A stretch of DNA of 64,000 nt, from NCBI RefSeq assembly GCF_026914185.1, contig NC_070563.1, positions 2,542,001 through 2,606,000 on the forward strand, written 5' to 3'. Positions 34,001-45,978 of the stretch are shown piece after piece. Each line of letters begins with the position of its first letter. Position 1 is the first letter of the stretch. The notes below the pieces were generated by a model. It worked only from the letters and a program-made list of their open reading frames with translations. It ran no database searches and had not been told where the DNA came from. The stretch is from Puccinia triticina (taxonomy: Eukaryota > Basidiomycota > Pucciniomycetes > Pucciniales > Pucciniaceae). Made by a program: the position numbers and the translations under genes.

Positions 34001-34980
34001 AAGAGGTTCAGATCGGAGGTCATGTGAGCAGATGACCCAGAATCGAGGATAAAATTTGTGGAAGGAGAGGATAATGAGGACAAAAAACTGCTAACGCTAT
34101 TCTCCGATCGAGAGTTCTTGGTTTGAGATTGAGAATCATCGGTTTTCGAAGGTCGCAACTTAGGATAGAGTCCCCAGCATTTATGTTTAGGGTGAGTCGC
34201 CGAGGGATTGTGGTACTCCTCAGTGCATCCATTCTTGGGAGGACCGGTGAATAACAATACTTGAGAGTTGGACTGCTTAGACGAGACTTGCTTGATCACC
34301 AGATTATGAGCATGTATTCTCATGTGATCGAGGATTTCTTCAGGCGTTGTGAGACCGTTCTGAGTGATCGTTGTCTTCATACTGTCCATTTCCGTCGTCT
34401 TCGGAAGTTTTTTAAGGATCTCATACCCAACGATGTCGGAATCAATTTGAATGCCAACTTCGTGCATCTTGTTGATCAGTTTTTTAATTTTGGTGATAAA
34501 AGTTTTAATATCAGTTTCTTCAAAAGTGATATAGGAGAACTCATTCCAGATTCGGGCTCTGTTGGCGCTATGTTTCGAGGCGAAGTATTCGATGATGGCA
34601 TTCCAAATCTTCAGAGCATCGCCTCGATTGTCCTTGTTCACGACGTTGGATTGGATTTCAACGTCTAGCTTGGAAGTCATGATTGTTCGGATGAACAACT
34701 CGTTTTGAACGGAAATGATTCCGGTATTGTTTGTGAAGATTTCCTTGACGCTAAGATTTTCGAATAAGTTGATCATACGTTCCTTCCAGCTAGAGAAATT
34801 CTCCTGAGTCAGCGCGGGGATTGACTTAATGGCCGTTTCAATGGCCAATGCCTTAAGCTTCTTGTCTGAAATCACGGAGTCTGTCATCTTTGATTTAGAA
34901 GTAGTAGGTTGTGCTTGTAAGGGTGGTGGCTGGTTCACAATTGAAGTCTTTTTCGAATCTTGGGTGGAGTTAGAAGACAT
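31033..34980 (-). pseudogene. Copia 1 Gag-Pol polyprotein, one in-frame TGA
   Basis: One frame from the ATG at 34980 to a stop at 31033-31035, broken only by TGA at 31728-31726. Domains in order: Gag (residues about 60-230); Cys/His-containing linker CTEEYHNP...HKCW; aspartic protease FILDSGSSAHM (about 310); pre-integrase HKSLGHVS...CEAC; integrase with D (HLDVVG), D (IHSDRGTEF), E (NGLAERFNR); reverse transcriptase (QFDVKSAFL, LYGLKQAP, HVDD); RNase H (FTDATWADD, STEAELNAL, ADALTKP) after the TGA. The final codons TGT TGA are the first six bases of the 3' LTR. The TGA fits a CGA-to-TGA change in the NY-THTG position of the Copia reverse-transcriptase tail. It is otherwise full length, so either recently inactivated or read through. 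Confidence 0.9.
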
Positions 34981-35242
34981 ACGATCCTGGTCGAGTAGTT
35001 GGCAGCGTTTGACTGTTAATCGTGTTAGAATTTAGTCTGAATTGCTGTAAAATGAGAACCAGGCTAAAGAGACAAGATTAGATCAACAATGAGGAAGAAA
35101 AGGATAAAAGAGAAAAAGAATTTACCACCACGAGAGATCTGATAATCTAGAGACAACCTGAGACAAGAGTGAAGAGACAGAGTAGGAGAACAAGGACACT
35201 GAGATGACAGAAGGAATAAGATGAGAAGAAAAGAAGGGAGAT

Positions 35243-36112
35243 CACTGCAAGAAAAACTCTAGAAACTGCTTGCAGTTGAGATGCAAGAGCTCAAGGCAAG
35301 CTGTGCCTCATGCAAGAATCAAGCACTGTTTGATCCCATGCACATTGTATAATTTATGCAAGAGTGAGTCTGAGGTACAAAAAACTGAGTACATGCACAC
35401 TCCAAAATACTGAGTTGATACCTTTTCCAATTCCCCTTTCATGTGCACATCCCCCTTTCATGTGCACATGTCCCTTTTTTATGCATTCACCTTTCATAAT
35501 GTGTACATACCCCTTTATGTGCACATACCCCTTTCATGTGTGTATCCCTTTCATGTGCATGTATCCCTTTCACAATGTGTACATACCCTTTTCATCATGC
35601 ATTCATGACCCTTTGATGTTTACATGTCCCCTTTGAGTTTTTTACATCCCTTTCAATACACCTTTCATCATTCAGGTGATGTTTACATATCCCTTTCATG
35701 TGCAAAGACCCCTTTCATGCATACATACCCCTTTAATCCTTTGTGTCTTTTATGTGTTAATACACCTTATCACATTCCTCTTTCATGCGTACATATTCCT
35801 TTCATATGTAGATATCCCTTTCAAGTGTACATACCCCTGTTATTCTATTCTGGCTGGATTCAATGGCAGATGGAGTGTTTACTAAAAGCAAATAAAATGT
35901 TGCTCAGGGGTATGCTCATTTGCTAGGTTGAAAATTTGCCTCAGCCTACTGCATGAGCACTACAGCATGTTCAGCATTGAGATGCTGAACAAGGTACACA
36001 CTCAAGGTGCACCAGCATGGAATTTGGGTGCTTGACTCCAGCTTGAGCTGAGGCTTGATTCAAGCTTGCTGCATCTCAACTGCAAGCAGTTTCTAGAGTT
36101 TTTCTTGCAGTG
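35243..36112. mobile_element. CACTGCAA MITE, long variant (870 bp) inside an LTR
   Basis: Ends CACTGCAAGAAAAACTCTAG and its complement, with inner inverted AACTGCTTGCAGTTGAGATG blocks. Flanked by gat at 35240-35242 and 36113-36115. The other LTR of the same Copia has the empty site gggagattagc, proving insertion and a 3-bp duplication. The interior 35440-35840 is a diverged roughly 20-bp minisatellite (ccctttcatgtgcacat). Confidence 0.9.
35440..35845 (+). repeat. About 20-bp minisatellite (ccctttcatgtgcacat)
   Basis: Many imperfect tandem units dominated by ccctttcatgtg(c/t)acata. Gives Phe/Met/Cys/His-rich pseudo-proteins in all + frames. These are not genes. Confidence 0.8.
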
Positions 36113-36383
36113 GATTAGCCGAGGACGGGAGGACCGAGGATGTCGTCGATCTTTTCTCACCAAATTGAGATTTGAGCCAAGAGAGATAGGGAAGAAGTCT
36201 TGAGCAATGTTGAGACTTGAGGATTGAGGTCTTGAGCGATGTCGAGACTTGAGGATTGAGGTCTTGAGCAATGTCTAGACAGAGGAGCAAACAGAAGAGA
36301 TAGTTGAAGCGGACAGAAGAGAACTTGGGCTGAGAAGTCTCAGGCCTTTCACAGGGCTGTTGCGGCGAAAACTCAACAACATT

Positions 36384-37317
36384 CATTGAAAATGGTGTTT
36401 TTGGTCATTCCTCACAGGCCTAAATAACCAATACCGCATAAGTCCCTCCGGTGGAGGAGCCGAAGCGCCTCAACCCTTGGACTTAGCTAAGTTTGGTCCT
36501 TGGTGCGGCGCGGACAGCTTTTGGCCTGGTTGAGATGTGCAGCACTACATATGATCTTTCCCGCGTGGAGGGGACGTATGAATTATCAGCACATGTTTGT
36601 GTGAGAGGATTAGCATTTTTTTGGTGGTAAGGATGTCATTCCTCCACAGCATTGTGGTGGTCACAGTCCAAACCAATTTCACTATTCCTCTTGACCATGT
36701 GAGATTGAACATATTCTTGTGAATCCTGTCTACTCAGAATCCATCAATCCCCTCTCCATCATCCCCAATGAGCTTTCCAAGCGGTGATATTCAGAATTTT
36801 GCCTTGGTCACTTGGCTCAACTTCCAGTCTTCTGGCCAAAACCCTATGTGCAAAAAGAAAAAACCAGTAAAGGGACAAGAAGACCTGAAGAAGTAAACAA
36901 TTTAAAAAATAGATTGAGATCTTATGAAGAATTTTGGAGAGGAACCAAGCAGACAAGATTTTAGAGAAGAAGCCATCTCTCAGCCAGGATAGAATAGGAC
37001 AATCATTAAATATCATGGTAGGTTGTGAATTCAAAACTAAAAAACTTCACACCCATTTTTGAGATAGCTTCACTCCAACATCCTCCTTTTAGGACCATGA
37101 GGTTGTGGATACCACAAAATGGGTTATAAATTTTCAGATTTATAACACGGGGCCTCTGGGGGGTCTAGGAATTTGGTGGAGATGTGGGCCAAATTGGGGT
37201 TGCATGTTATAAATATGACAATTTATCACATATAACAGTGTCCAAACAGGGCCTTAGTTGTTGAGTTTTTGACTGGAGAGCCCAGAAAGGGGGCGCAGAA
37301 TTGGCAAGGGTATGTAG
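36384..37317. other. No gene; AAGTCCCTC unit at 36438-36505
   Basis: An ataagtccctccggtggagg hairpin unit ends in ggacttagctaag. The remainder is AT-rich with no supported frame. Confidence 0.45.
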
Positions 37318-37560
37318 CAACACTGCAAGAGCTATGCTTTGCTACAAAAAGTGGTGCTTTTGCGTAGCAAAGCGGGCCCCCGCTTTTTCATATGAAGAAT
37401 AGCGTTAGCGCTGCGGCTGCCCCGCTACTTAAAGCGGCAGCGAAGTGCCAGCCCCGCCAATGTAAAACCCAGCTGCACGAAGTGCAGCAATTTTTTGCGC
37501 TTTTGCTACTATTTTGCAAAGCAAAAGCAATATAGCGTTTCTGGCGCTTTTTGGGAGGAG
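37318..37560. repeat. Truncated GCTACGC-type fold-back element
   Basis: Starts CAACACTGCAAGAGCTATGC, matching the left end of 19741-20373, and continues with tagcaaagcgg-type words. The mirror end is missing. Confidence 0.6.
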
Positions 37561-38488
37561 ATGAATCTAGCCTAAACAATTCTGCTTTGGTAGAATCACC
37601 ATGGTTATGTACACAAAAAAAAAGGTCAAGTACGTATGCTAACCATTTCAGGTGGTGCCCACCCTCCTACCCAGCCATGGGCGGATCTCATCCAGTATGA
37701 CCAATACCAATTGTTGGTGCGGGTATCAGTCATACTGGAATGGACCAGAATGGCTGGAAAAAAAATTCCATTGAGAGTTTGATCACCTCTCAATGACCGG
37801 TTGGGGTCGGCCATCAAAGGCTTGGTGAGTTGTTCTTGAAGGCTGGTGTGGTGAGATCACTCAAACTCATACATAGTATTTCAAGCCCATATAAGTAGAA
37901 AATCCCTCATTATTATAGCAGAATCACAAACTACAGGTCAAGTTATCCTGGGTACCATCTTTATTACATATGTCTAGCTATATTATTTCTCTTATTTCTC
38001 TTATTTTGCTATTTTTCTTATTATCTGTTACACGGCTACATATCACAAAAACAGTCACAGCCCAATCATTTCACAAGATATTCCCTCTTATTTATTATAG
38101 AAGAGCATCTTTATACATATTACAGATAAATACATAATCAAGAAGGCTAAAATCACTCTAGATAAATAACCCCATCAGCATCTGGCATAATTAGTAACAT
38201 TACATCATCCAGTCTAGTCACCCCAACTGAAGAGTACATAGTTTAGCCTGAAGAATATTCTAGTGAAACCCCAGCCAGTTGTAGTAGTGGAATTACCCCA
38301 ACTAAATGTCTTTCCCCAGTACAGAATAACCCCAGACAACCCCAACCAGTTGTACAGGGAAGGCATTGCCCCACTATTTCCCTTGAATATTATTTTCCCC
38401 AATGTACAAGATCATTTATAAATATTCCACTCATCATTTGCTGTTTCCTTTCTTCTCATGCTTGCATTAGAATAGTAAATGATACACA
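37561..38488. other. AT-rich non-coding DNA
   Basis: A short satellite fragment (ctctcaatgaccggttgggg) lies near 37785. The rest may be one half of a repeat that resumes at 41673, because 41800-42015 matches 58700-58940. No gene is supported. Confidence 0.35.
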
Positions 38489-39602
38489 CACCAGGGGAGA
38501 TATGTTCCCACTCCCCAGGGAGTGCCAGAGCTGAATTTGATGTGAGTTTTGGTCGGATGTGAGCCTGATGTGCATCAGTAACTCATCCCTAAATGAATTG
38601 AAGTGGATGCAGAAGTGAGTCAAAAGTCAGTCAGAATTGATTTGGGAGTCAACACAATATTGTGTAGAATTCTTTTGTTTTCTAGGTACAACTAGAGGAA
38701 AAAATATGATGAAATGATATTTCACCCAAGTCCAACTCATCAATTTCCCCTGTTTGATGATGTAGAAGGATAGGAAAGCAAAATTGCCATTCTTGAATGT
38801 AATTCCTGTGAAAAAATGAGTTCTTGTAATTCACATTATATGCCCTCATGTACAAAATTAAAGTAAAAGTCAACTTGGTATTATTGGGTTTAGAATTTTG
38901 GAATGTGGTAATGTTGCAGTAAAATTAGTGAAACCCATTTTCTTGGAAATGCTGTAATTAATTTGAACTAGAGGCCAAGGCGGCTTTGCCGCTGCAGGTT
39001 TATGGTCCACCCTCATAGCTGAGTACTGCATATAAATTACTCTATTTAGGTTGTGATGGATAATAACTTTACCATAAGTTCCACCTTGACCAAATGCATA
39101 TTCTACAAATCAGCCTTCATGCCCAGTTCATTATGCTTTAATTGAACATGATTGAGCTAATCTCTTAGATTACCTGCATTTTAGATTAAATATGCTTGTA
39201 TGTATTGATGCCTATACTGAGACTATCTTGTCTAATCTCTATCACATGAGGAATTACAAGGTAACTTTTGAACTGTGGCCTGACTCCAAGAGAGAAAAAT
39301 ATAAAATCACTTGCAATTAGATTTTATTCAAGTTGGCACATCAAAACCTTTTTCCCCCAACCTGAAAGTATGCCACCTTCATCATATAGTTCATACCAAA
39401 CTAAGCCTCAACCTTGATTAATTATAACTCATCCATTGGCTTGCTCTTGCAATGAAATCTGATGGACAAGTCATCAATCCATACAGTAATAGATCAGAAA
39501 ATATTGAATGTAAATAAAGGATATATAAGAAATAATCAGGAAAGGATTTTAAAATAGGAGTGCTTTGGAACTGCTAATTGAGAGAGAAAATAACAAATCT
39601 GC

Positions 39603-40483
39603 TCAGCCAGAACAATTAATCCGGAGGAGCAAATGGAGAGTCTGTTTGGCTTTGATTGTGTTGGCAAGGGGGTTGAGTACAATAGGCTTGTTGGAGTCGC
39701 GCTGGAAGACGGGCTGGACCTGCTCGCTGGGGAAGGCGTTGTCAAGGGAGTGGGCAAGTAGCTGCTGGCCGTGGTCGACAATCTTGACGCAGTCAAGGAA
39801 GCTATTGTTGCGCGACCCCGGCTTGCCGTCCTCCAGCCAGCCCTTGCTGCACGCCACCCTGTGAGCCAAAAAACACGTCAGTCTGGGCTGGGGGCAGGGG
39901 GGAGAAAGAGGAGGGGGACATACTCCCGGATCCAGCAACGGTACTTCTGGTCCCACTTCGCCTTTGTGATCAACGGCTTGAACACCCTCTTGTCCGCCGA
40001 ATGGGTCGCGAAGAGCGTCTCGGGCCGCGCCAGGTCAGCCAAAGAGGCTGATGGCGTGCCCCGCGAGGAGGGCGGCGCCCAAGGCGGTCGTCTTGGGGAG
40101 AAGCCAGAGGGTGAGCCCTGGCTGGGAACAAGGAGAGAGAGAAAGGGTGTGAATTGATCACTCACTCTTTCATCAAGGAGCGCTTGACCACCACGCCCAG
40201 CAGGTCGGCCTGGAGCTGCAAGAGGGTGTCGCTGGCTGACATCCCGCCGTTGACTTTGAGCAGTTGAGCGGGCTGGCGGGGGCGGGGTCATAGAAGGTGA
40301 GGCACTCGCGGGTCTGGAGATGGGGGCGTCTGGGCAGGGAGCGTTTAGCGGTGGGCGTCTGGGGGAGGCCGCAGGTGGGAAAGGTGGAGGTGGTGGAGGA
40401 AGTGGAGGCTGAGTGGCTGTGGGAGAAGCGCGATTTGGGCGGGCTGCCATGGCGATGGAGGTGGTGAGACTGGTGCAAGGCAT
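39603..40483 (-). CDS. Proline-rich unknown protein, two exons (about 271 aa)
   Basis: Predicted exons 40483-39924 and 39858-39603, with a 65-nt intron (GTATGT...CTCACAG); the total, 816 nt, is a multiple of three. The N-terminal half is low-complexity Pro/Ser/Ala (a run of seven Pro). The C-terminal half is a compact charged domain: ADKRVFKPLITKAKWDQKYR, then across the splice CSKGW, SFLDCVKIVDHG, NKPIVLNPL, TIKAKQTLHLLLR. The C-terminal frame is preserved only when the intron is removed. The domain has no name I recall; similar segments seem frequent in rusts, which is memory and unverified. A possible second intron near 40165-40105 (GTGAGT...CCCAG) would break the frame, so I leave it unspliced. 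The gene lies inside a TIR element, so capture or a transposon gene are both possible. An upstream in-frame Met at 40489 is also possible. Confidence 0.5.
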
Positions 40484-40684
40484 TTGCATGGCGACAAGTA
40501 TTTGCCCGTTTGGATAAAGCAGTGGTGCATTGTGTGACGGTTCGGTGGGCAAAATGGTTGAGGGGTTTGTGCTGTTGGGCACGTGTACATCATTGTAGTC
40601 AAGATGGTCCAGGTGTATCGTCTCCACATCAGTTGCCAGGGTTGCATCGAGGCATGTGGAGGCGGTCAGAGCTGCAAGTTCGGA

Positions 40685-41065
40685 GCAATATATAAGGGGA
40701 GGGGGGGCCGCGTGAGGATTGATTCCCCAGCCGAGTGCTTCACTCGGCTCACGCCTCTCCCCTGTCGCACTTGCGCAGTCCGAGGGGATATACATAATGG
40801 TGACCCCCCTTTTGCATAATGCCTTGACTGCGCGCGCTGGGGGTCATCCGTGTTTTGTCTTCTAAACCTGCTAGACAGGAAGGGACAATTCACAAGTTTT
40901 TTGTATTTTTGGGGTTAAACTGTTGGTATTAAATATGTAACTATCTAATAATGTTGTAAAAAATACTTAGTGGCCCCTTTTTTGTTTTATTGATTATTCA
41001 AAAACAGGGGGAACCCTTGATCCTGAATTCTATGTTTTGCTGTCTTTAATAAACTTGGATTTGGC
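40685..41065 (+). promoter_or_regulatory. LTR-like promoter/polyadenylation segment
   Basis: TATATAAGGGG at about 40688, conserved gaccccccttttgcataatgcc/ctgggggtcat block, and AATAAA at about 41048, in the same order as 17041-17385. Probably an LTR remnant. Its TATA box points away from the minus-strand gene at 39603-40483. Confidence 0.4.
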
Positions 41066-42059
41066 TAAAAAAATGGTGATAAACTATTGTATTGGGGTGA
41101 AATTCTGAGGTAAGTCAAGGTTGGATTGCAGTGCCACCCCAGTTTGGCCACATATCCTGGCCTCTTCACAAAAATGATTGTGTGATTTTTTGTCTTTTTT
41201 GCTTTTCAAAATCCACAGGTGCACATGCAAGTGAACTTTTTTGCACTTTGCTAATAGTCGCCCTAATGTACGCACGTACATTGAGGTGGAAATATCACAG
41301 GATGGGCCTTTCACAGCCACATGAAAAGTAAAAACTTTGTGTTGAGACACCAATTTTCCCCCTGATTTACGCGAGTACATGAGGGGGACAATATGACATA
41401 CTGCCCCTTTCACATCATGAAAAGGACACACTGGTCATGGAGCCAAGAAAGGCCTATATTTTGGATGAGTTCTGGATGAATTCCAGATGAGTTCTGGATT
41501 ATTCCTTGGCAATTTATGGTTTATTTTAGGATGATTTCCAACTGATTTCAAGCTGACTCCCAGTCTTGTTCATACCTATTCAATATTTCTTTACCAAAGT
41601 CCTCCAGCAAAGTTATGGAAAAAAGTTACGGTAAGGCACTCCCTGGGGAGTGGAAACATATCTCCCCTGGTGATACTAGCATTCATCAACTTTATCCTTG
41701 AGAAATATCATCAGAGACAGATAACCATCATTGAAACTAGAACACATTGCCTTAGTGAATAATTGACAGAGAACCAGACACTTCCTTGAATCCTCAACCA
41801 TTCTCCCTTCTCAAAACCCTTACTCCTCTCTCTTGCAGGTTTGTCCTAGTAAGACTCCAGTAATAGTTCTCACTAGAATAGAAGTCAGCCACAAAATTAT
41901 TTTATTCTTAGTGAACCCTTTCTCCCAGAGTTATTCCAGGAGGGCAGTCTTACCAACACCCAAGTATATTATCATACTTATCCCCTCCAAGCTCATCTCA
42001 CCCAGTTGAGAGGTTCCACACTGGATGGCAGGTCGCTGAAGGGAGTGTGTACCTGACAA

Positions 42060-42425
42060 TGATCAAGAGGATATTCACACTCCCCTAAATGACCAGAATA
42101 GACAGGCCATCAATGGGAGTGTATACCCCCTCTTGATGGCCGGCTATCAAGTAGTGTGTTGCTCTCAATGACCTGTACAAGCGCCGGCCATTGAGAGGAC
42201 ATTTCACACTCCTTTCAATGGCCGGATGTACGTGGAAGTAGAATGTACACACCTGGCATCAAGAGTTCAGTCTTGATGACCGGTATGGACCAGCTACCCG
42301 GCCATCAAGCGTGATTGCTGATATATGCTGACACATGTATGTAGATGAGCGGTACAACCGGCCACGGGGAGGGGGAACACATAACTCCCCTCAATGGTCA
42401 GGTTGTTCCGGTCATTGTGCCTCAA
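42060..42425. repeat. Palindromic GACCGGT/CCGGTC minisatellite array
   Basis: Diverged units such as tcaatgaccggtatggaccagctacccggccatcaag. Same basic palindrome as 4246-5030. No gene. Confidence 0.65.
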
Positions 42426-43255
42426 TGAATGGTCCGTTCCAGCAGTTAAAGCACCTGCTTCCCAGGCAGGCTACTTGGCATGTTGGTTGCTTTTTTTTGT
42501 TGCACATTTTTTTTGCTGTTGTTGCAAATCCACAACCAAATTAAATTGGTGATCTTTGTCTGGGCTACATTCAGGTTTGCAACAACTGCCTCACGGTTTT
42601 TGATGCAGCCAAGAAGAGCAAAAAATTTCATAAAGACCAAATAAAAGAAACCTAGAAAATTTCCCCCTTCTTCATTTTTTTTGGTCTCTCAATAGCATCA
42701 ACCTATACATACATGATACAGAACAATCTTGTAGTGCACATATAGACGAAAATATCAGCTCAAATAGTCCAATAAGATCATTTACTGCCCCTTGACAGCG
42801 CTCCAAGTCGCTTTATAGCGACATTAACACTGCTAAAATAGTGTTTTTTGCTGCTACTTTAGCAAATAGCGTAGAGAATTGCTGCTACTTCAGCAACCCT
42901 TTTCCATGAACTTCTGGTCAAATCCCTTCAAGAAGGTCCGCTTAGTGTATGTGTAATTTTGTGCTGAATTTTTGCTGAAGTTATGCTGAATGTTTATGAA
43001 GTCATGTTGGAAAGGGTCTGATATCATATTGATACCAACTGCAACTTGACCGTATATATTAATTTAACTCTTTAAAAACATATGTACAACCACACTGCAA
43101 TGAATTGTCAACTGCTTGGCAGAAACAATGGTTTCTTCTATTGAAACTATACAATATATTTTGATTAATCATGGGTTTTTACCAGGGGAGCTTTCTCAGC
43201 ACTTGCATGCAATTTTAATTATTCAATGATTTCTTTTACCTTTTAAATTTCCTGG
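42426..43255. other. AT-rich non-coding DNA
   Basis: Contains short fold-back words (ctgctactttagcaaatagcg) near 42800-42900 and a taccaggggagc fragment near 43181. No supported gene. Confidence 0.35.
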
Positions 43256-43690
43256 CGGAACCCTACTAAGGAGACAGTGAATGTTGTGAATTTGGAAATT
43301 ATCAAGGATGGCATTTCAAGGCTTGCCTGATGCGGTGGAGCATACATTTTGGTTAATTGGTTATGTGGTTCCATTAGGGGGGTTCACAATAGGATAAAAG
43401 TAAAATTTTAGAGTCAATTTTAAGGTCTTTATCAACAAATTTTTAAAAATCTGGCAAGGTGTACAGGACTGGGTATCCCCTGAGAATCAGAGCAACATCT
43501 TTATTTTTTAAAAAGTTGTTCATAAAGGCCTTAAAATTAGCTCTAGAGTTTTATTTTTATCCTATTGTGAACCCCCCTATTGTGTTTGTTGTGTGGCACT
43601 TGGTTTGCAATTAAAACAAAGTTGTGTTGCGTTGTTTCATTTGAGGGTGTTGGTCGCCGGTGATACAGACCTGGTGTTTGGATATCTACC
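43256..43690 (+). repeat. Left arm of a 20-kb-separated inverted repeat
   Basis: From ggcggaaccctactaagg to tggatatctac, matching the reverse complement of 63770-64000 closely, apart from the MITE at 43376-43578. The right arm runs off the window edge. Confidence 0.85.
43376..43578. mobile_element. AGGGGGGTTCAC MITE (203 bp)
   Basis: Ends AGGGGGGTTCACAATAGGAT and its complement, flanked by att (43373-43375 and 43579-43581). The paired arm at 63770-64000 holds the uninterrupted site ggttccattgtgtttg, so the insertion is directly demonstrated. Confidence 0.9.
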
Positions 43691-44125
43691 CGCTGATGGT
43701 GCTGAGCTTGGTAAAGGTGGTGCATGGGGTGCTGGTGATCATTTCCTGATTGGGAGCACAGCACAGCGGTGTGTTCCCTAATTTCATAAGAAATACATCA
43801 AGCATGTAGATCAACTTGATATATGATCTTGGAAAAGAGGATTCTGATAAAAAACTCTTCAGCAAAATTCCTGGTAGCTTACAGGAGCGTAGCGGATGTG
43901 GGCCGGTCCATGGAGTGGCGACCAGTGAGCCCCAACACGCGCGCGTGCAGGCGACGCAGCGCAACCAGGGAGGTGTTGCGGCTGCGGGCGAAGAACCACG
44001 GCGTGGCTATCAGCGCCAAGGTCCCGGCAGCTGAACCTAGAATATCTAGGACCCAGCGCCGAGGACTCATCGCCGGATCAGCATCCTTTCGCCGTCGCCA
44101 AACCGCAAGAGAAAAATTTGCCCAA

Positions 44126-45837
44126 ATGGCTAACCGATTTTCCAACCTTGCAAGCCTCGCCAGATTGTCAATGACAGGAAGTCGCCAACAACCAGAACCA
44201 GAAGGAGAGCCGACCCAAACACAGCAGGATCCGCTCACCCAGCAACACGACGAAGAGGCCCAACAGCCAGCTCACCATCAAGAAGGCGAGGAGACGAGGC
44301 AGACCAAGAAAGGGAAGAACAAACCCCCCAAGAAGACCATCCCCCCGACAGACCGCGCAACAAGGTCGACCTCCAAGGCACCAGCCGGATCGAGCACGCC
44401 CCGGGATGATCACACTACCCCTGAGGAAGGTCCGTTGACCAGCGGCGCCCCCCCGGTACCACAGCTCTACCGAGACCTGCTGGGGGATAAGTCGCAGAGG
44501 CCCAAGGCGAAAGGAACGGAAGCTGGTAAGTCGTCGATGGGAGTAAAACCAAACTGGAGGAAGAACTGAGCGCATGTTGCTACCACAACTTGGCTGCCCT
44601 TCTTGTCGACCCCGACAAGATTGAGTTGTTGAACCCACGACAAACTCAAGCCCCAGGGGCCGGTGCGCAAACAAAAGTGTCCTTGATGGTTGATTGGGCG
44701 CTAGCAGCAGAAGCCGAAGGGAACGCCGAACTAGCGTTGATGTTCTTTAAGATCAGCGAGAATCTAGGGAGGACCGAGCCAGCGACGGATCACCGACAAG
44801 CCCCCCTGACCGACCCGGTCAAGCGCTTGTCCGAGGGAACCAAGGCGCTATCCAACAACGATAGGACAGTCACCGTGAACCCCGCATCAAATCCCACAGA
44901 TGCCCCGACCAAGGAAACAATCCCTCCCATCGGCCCGGTGGACACCATGCCTTCTGGTGTGGTTTTCGATGATGCAGCACGACCGACAAGCGGTGACGTC
45001 GGCTTCACGCCGTTTTTCGAGCGCAATCTGCGGGAGCTGAGGAGTCCGCTGCCCTTGACAATCTTTAATGAAGTGTGGCAAGATAAAGCCATCATCCACT
45101 ACGCGGAGAAGCACTCCAAAGCGGACGATAACAACACCGATAAATACCGGTACACGGGATACCCATACCCATGCGAGTATACCCAGACGTAAGCCGAATG
45201 GTCCATCAACCATCAAGGTTTCCAGGCAGCATTGATCAAGGTCTGCAACTACGTCAAGTTTGCAGGGTGGGTTCAAGCCCACAAGAGGATTTGCGATCAA
45301 CTCGTCACCCAGCACGGGTTCATGACGGGGCTCCGGTACGACATTAACGTCCGGATGAACGCATTTGCCCATCGAGTCGTGATGCCCGACGGGCGGATCT
45401 CCATCAGCAACATCTCAGTCAGGAATGAAGAGATAGCCCAGAAAATCATTGCTCGGACTAGGAAATTTGATGAAATCAACTTCACCGAAAACCCCTACGC
45501 CAAAGGAGGCAAGAGGAAGACATGGGATCCAGTCACGGCTCAGGACCCCGCCAAAGCCGCCAACCATCCAAACCCCAACCCAAATCCGAAGAACGGCAAC
45601 AACAACCAGGCAAGGCAGGAAGCATCCTCGAGCAGGGCACATTCACCCGGAGATCAAGGGCCGAGCGGAGGCAGGCAAGGCCAAACCCAAAGCTATAAAG
45701 GCAACCATTGGGACGTCGGCTACAACGACAGAGGTCGCGACCGCAGTAGGGGCCGAGAGGACAGAGTAAACAACCAAGGGGACACGCGAGGAGAATGGCG
45801 CGGCGGCGGGAAGGGCAGAGGCCGACAAAACCAGTAA
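44126..45837 (+). pseudogene. Gag-like region of the DIRS-like element
   Basis: Start MANRFSNLASLARLS at 44126, with a basic Gln/Pro-rich stretch to a stop at 44567-44569. The protein then resumes in another frame (LEEELSACCYHNLAALL, about 44543 on), so a frameshift or intron lies near 44526, where GTAAGT occurs. The second part runs to TAA at 45190-45192 and continues in the same frame to 45837, ending in an Arg/Gly/Gln-rich tail (GRDRSRGRED). Central motif NLRELRSPLPLTIF. There is no zinc knuckle. At least one frame change and one stop make it a probable pseudogene. Confidence 0.6.
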
Positions 45838-45978
45838 GGCCCCGTTGGTTGATACCATCATCGTCTAGTGGGCTGGTTCGCGCAAGCAGGACCGGGGAGT
45901 TGCAGAGATCAATATTGGATCTCCTGCCCCAATACCCTCACCAATTTTGGTGGTTCACCCCTCATCCTTGGCGGAGCG

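Larger units (their letters stand above)
30555..36378 (-). mobile_element. Copia retrotransposon 1 (near-intact), with 5-bp TSD
   Basis: LTRs of 484 bp (30555-31038, the 3' LTR of this minus-strand element) and 35023-36378 (the 5' LTR, enlarged by an 870-bp MITE). LTRs run TGTTGAG...TCTAACA on the minus strand. Both flanks carry acatt (30550-30554 and 36379-36383). A G-rich polypurine tract lies against the 3' LTR (minus-strand gcggggggtg). Without the MITE and its duplication, the 5' LTR is 483 bp and very similar to the 3' LTR, so the insertion is fairly young. Confidence 0.95.
35023..36378 (-). repeat. Copia 1 5' LTR, interrupted by a MITE
   Basis: Matches 30555-31038 except for an insertion of 870 bp plus a duplicated gat. 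The coding start lies 42 nt inside the LTR boundary. Confidence 0.9.
38489..41672. mobile_element. CACCAGGGG TIR element, large copy (3.18 kb)
   Basis: Left end CACCAGGGGAGATATGTT followed by cactccccagggagtgcc; the right end is its inverted complement. Same family as 15103-16925, with the subterminal palindrome in a variant form. It encloses the two-exon gene at 39603-40483 and an LTR-like segment at 40685-41065. No clean target duplication found. Confidence 0.65.

Noticed and set aside
35364..35926. Cys/His/Phe-rich repeats resembling a zinc-binding protein
   Set aside because: The pattern comes from the 20-bp minisatellite within the MITE.
42437..42480. tRNA-Gly(CCC)-like anticodon arm
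   Set aside because: A 5-bp stem and a 7-nt loop with ccc are visible, but there is no T-arm (no gttcgaa-like word) and no acceptor stem. Likely chance.
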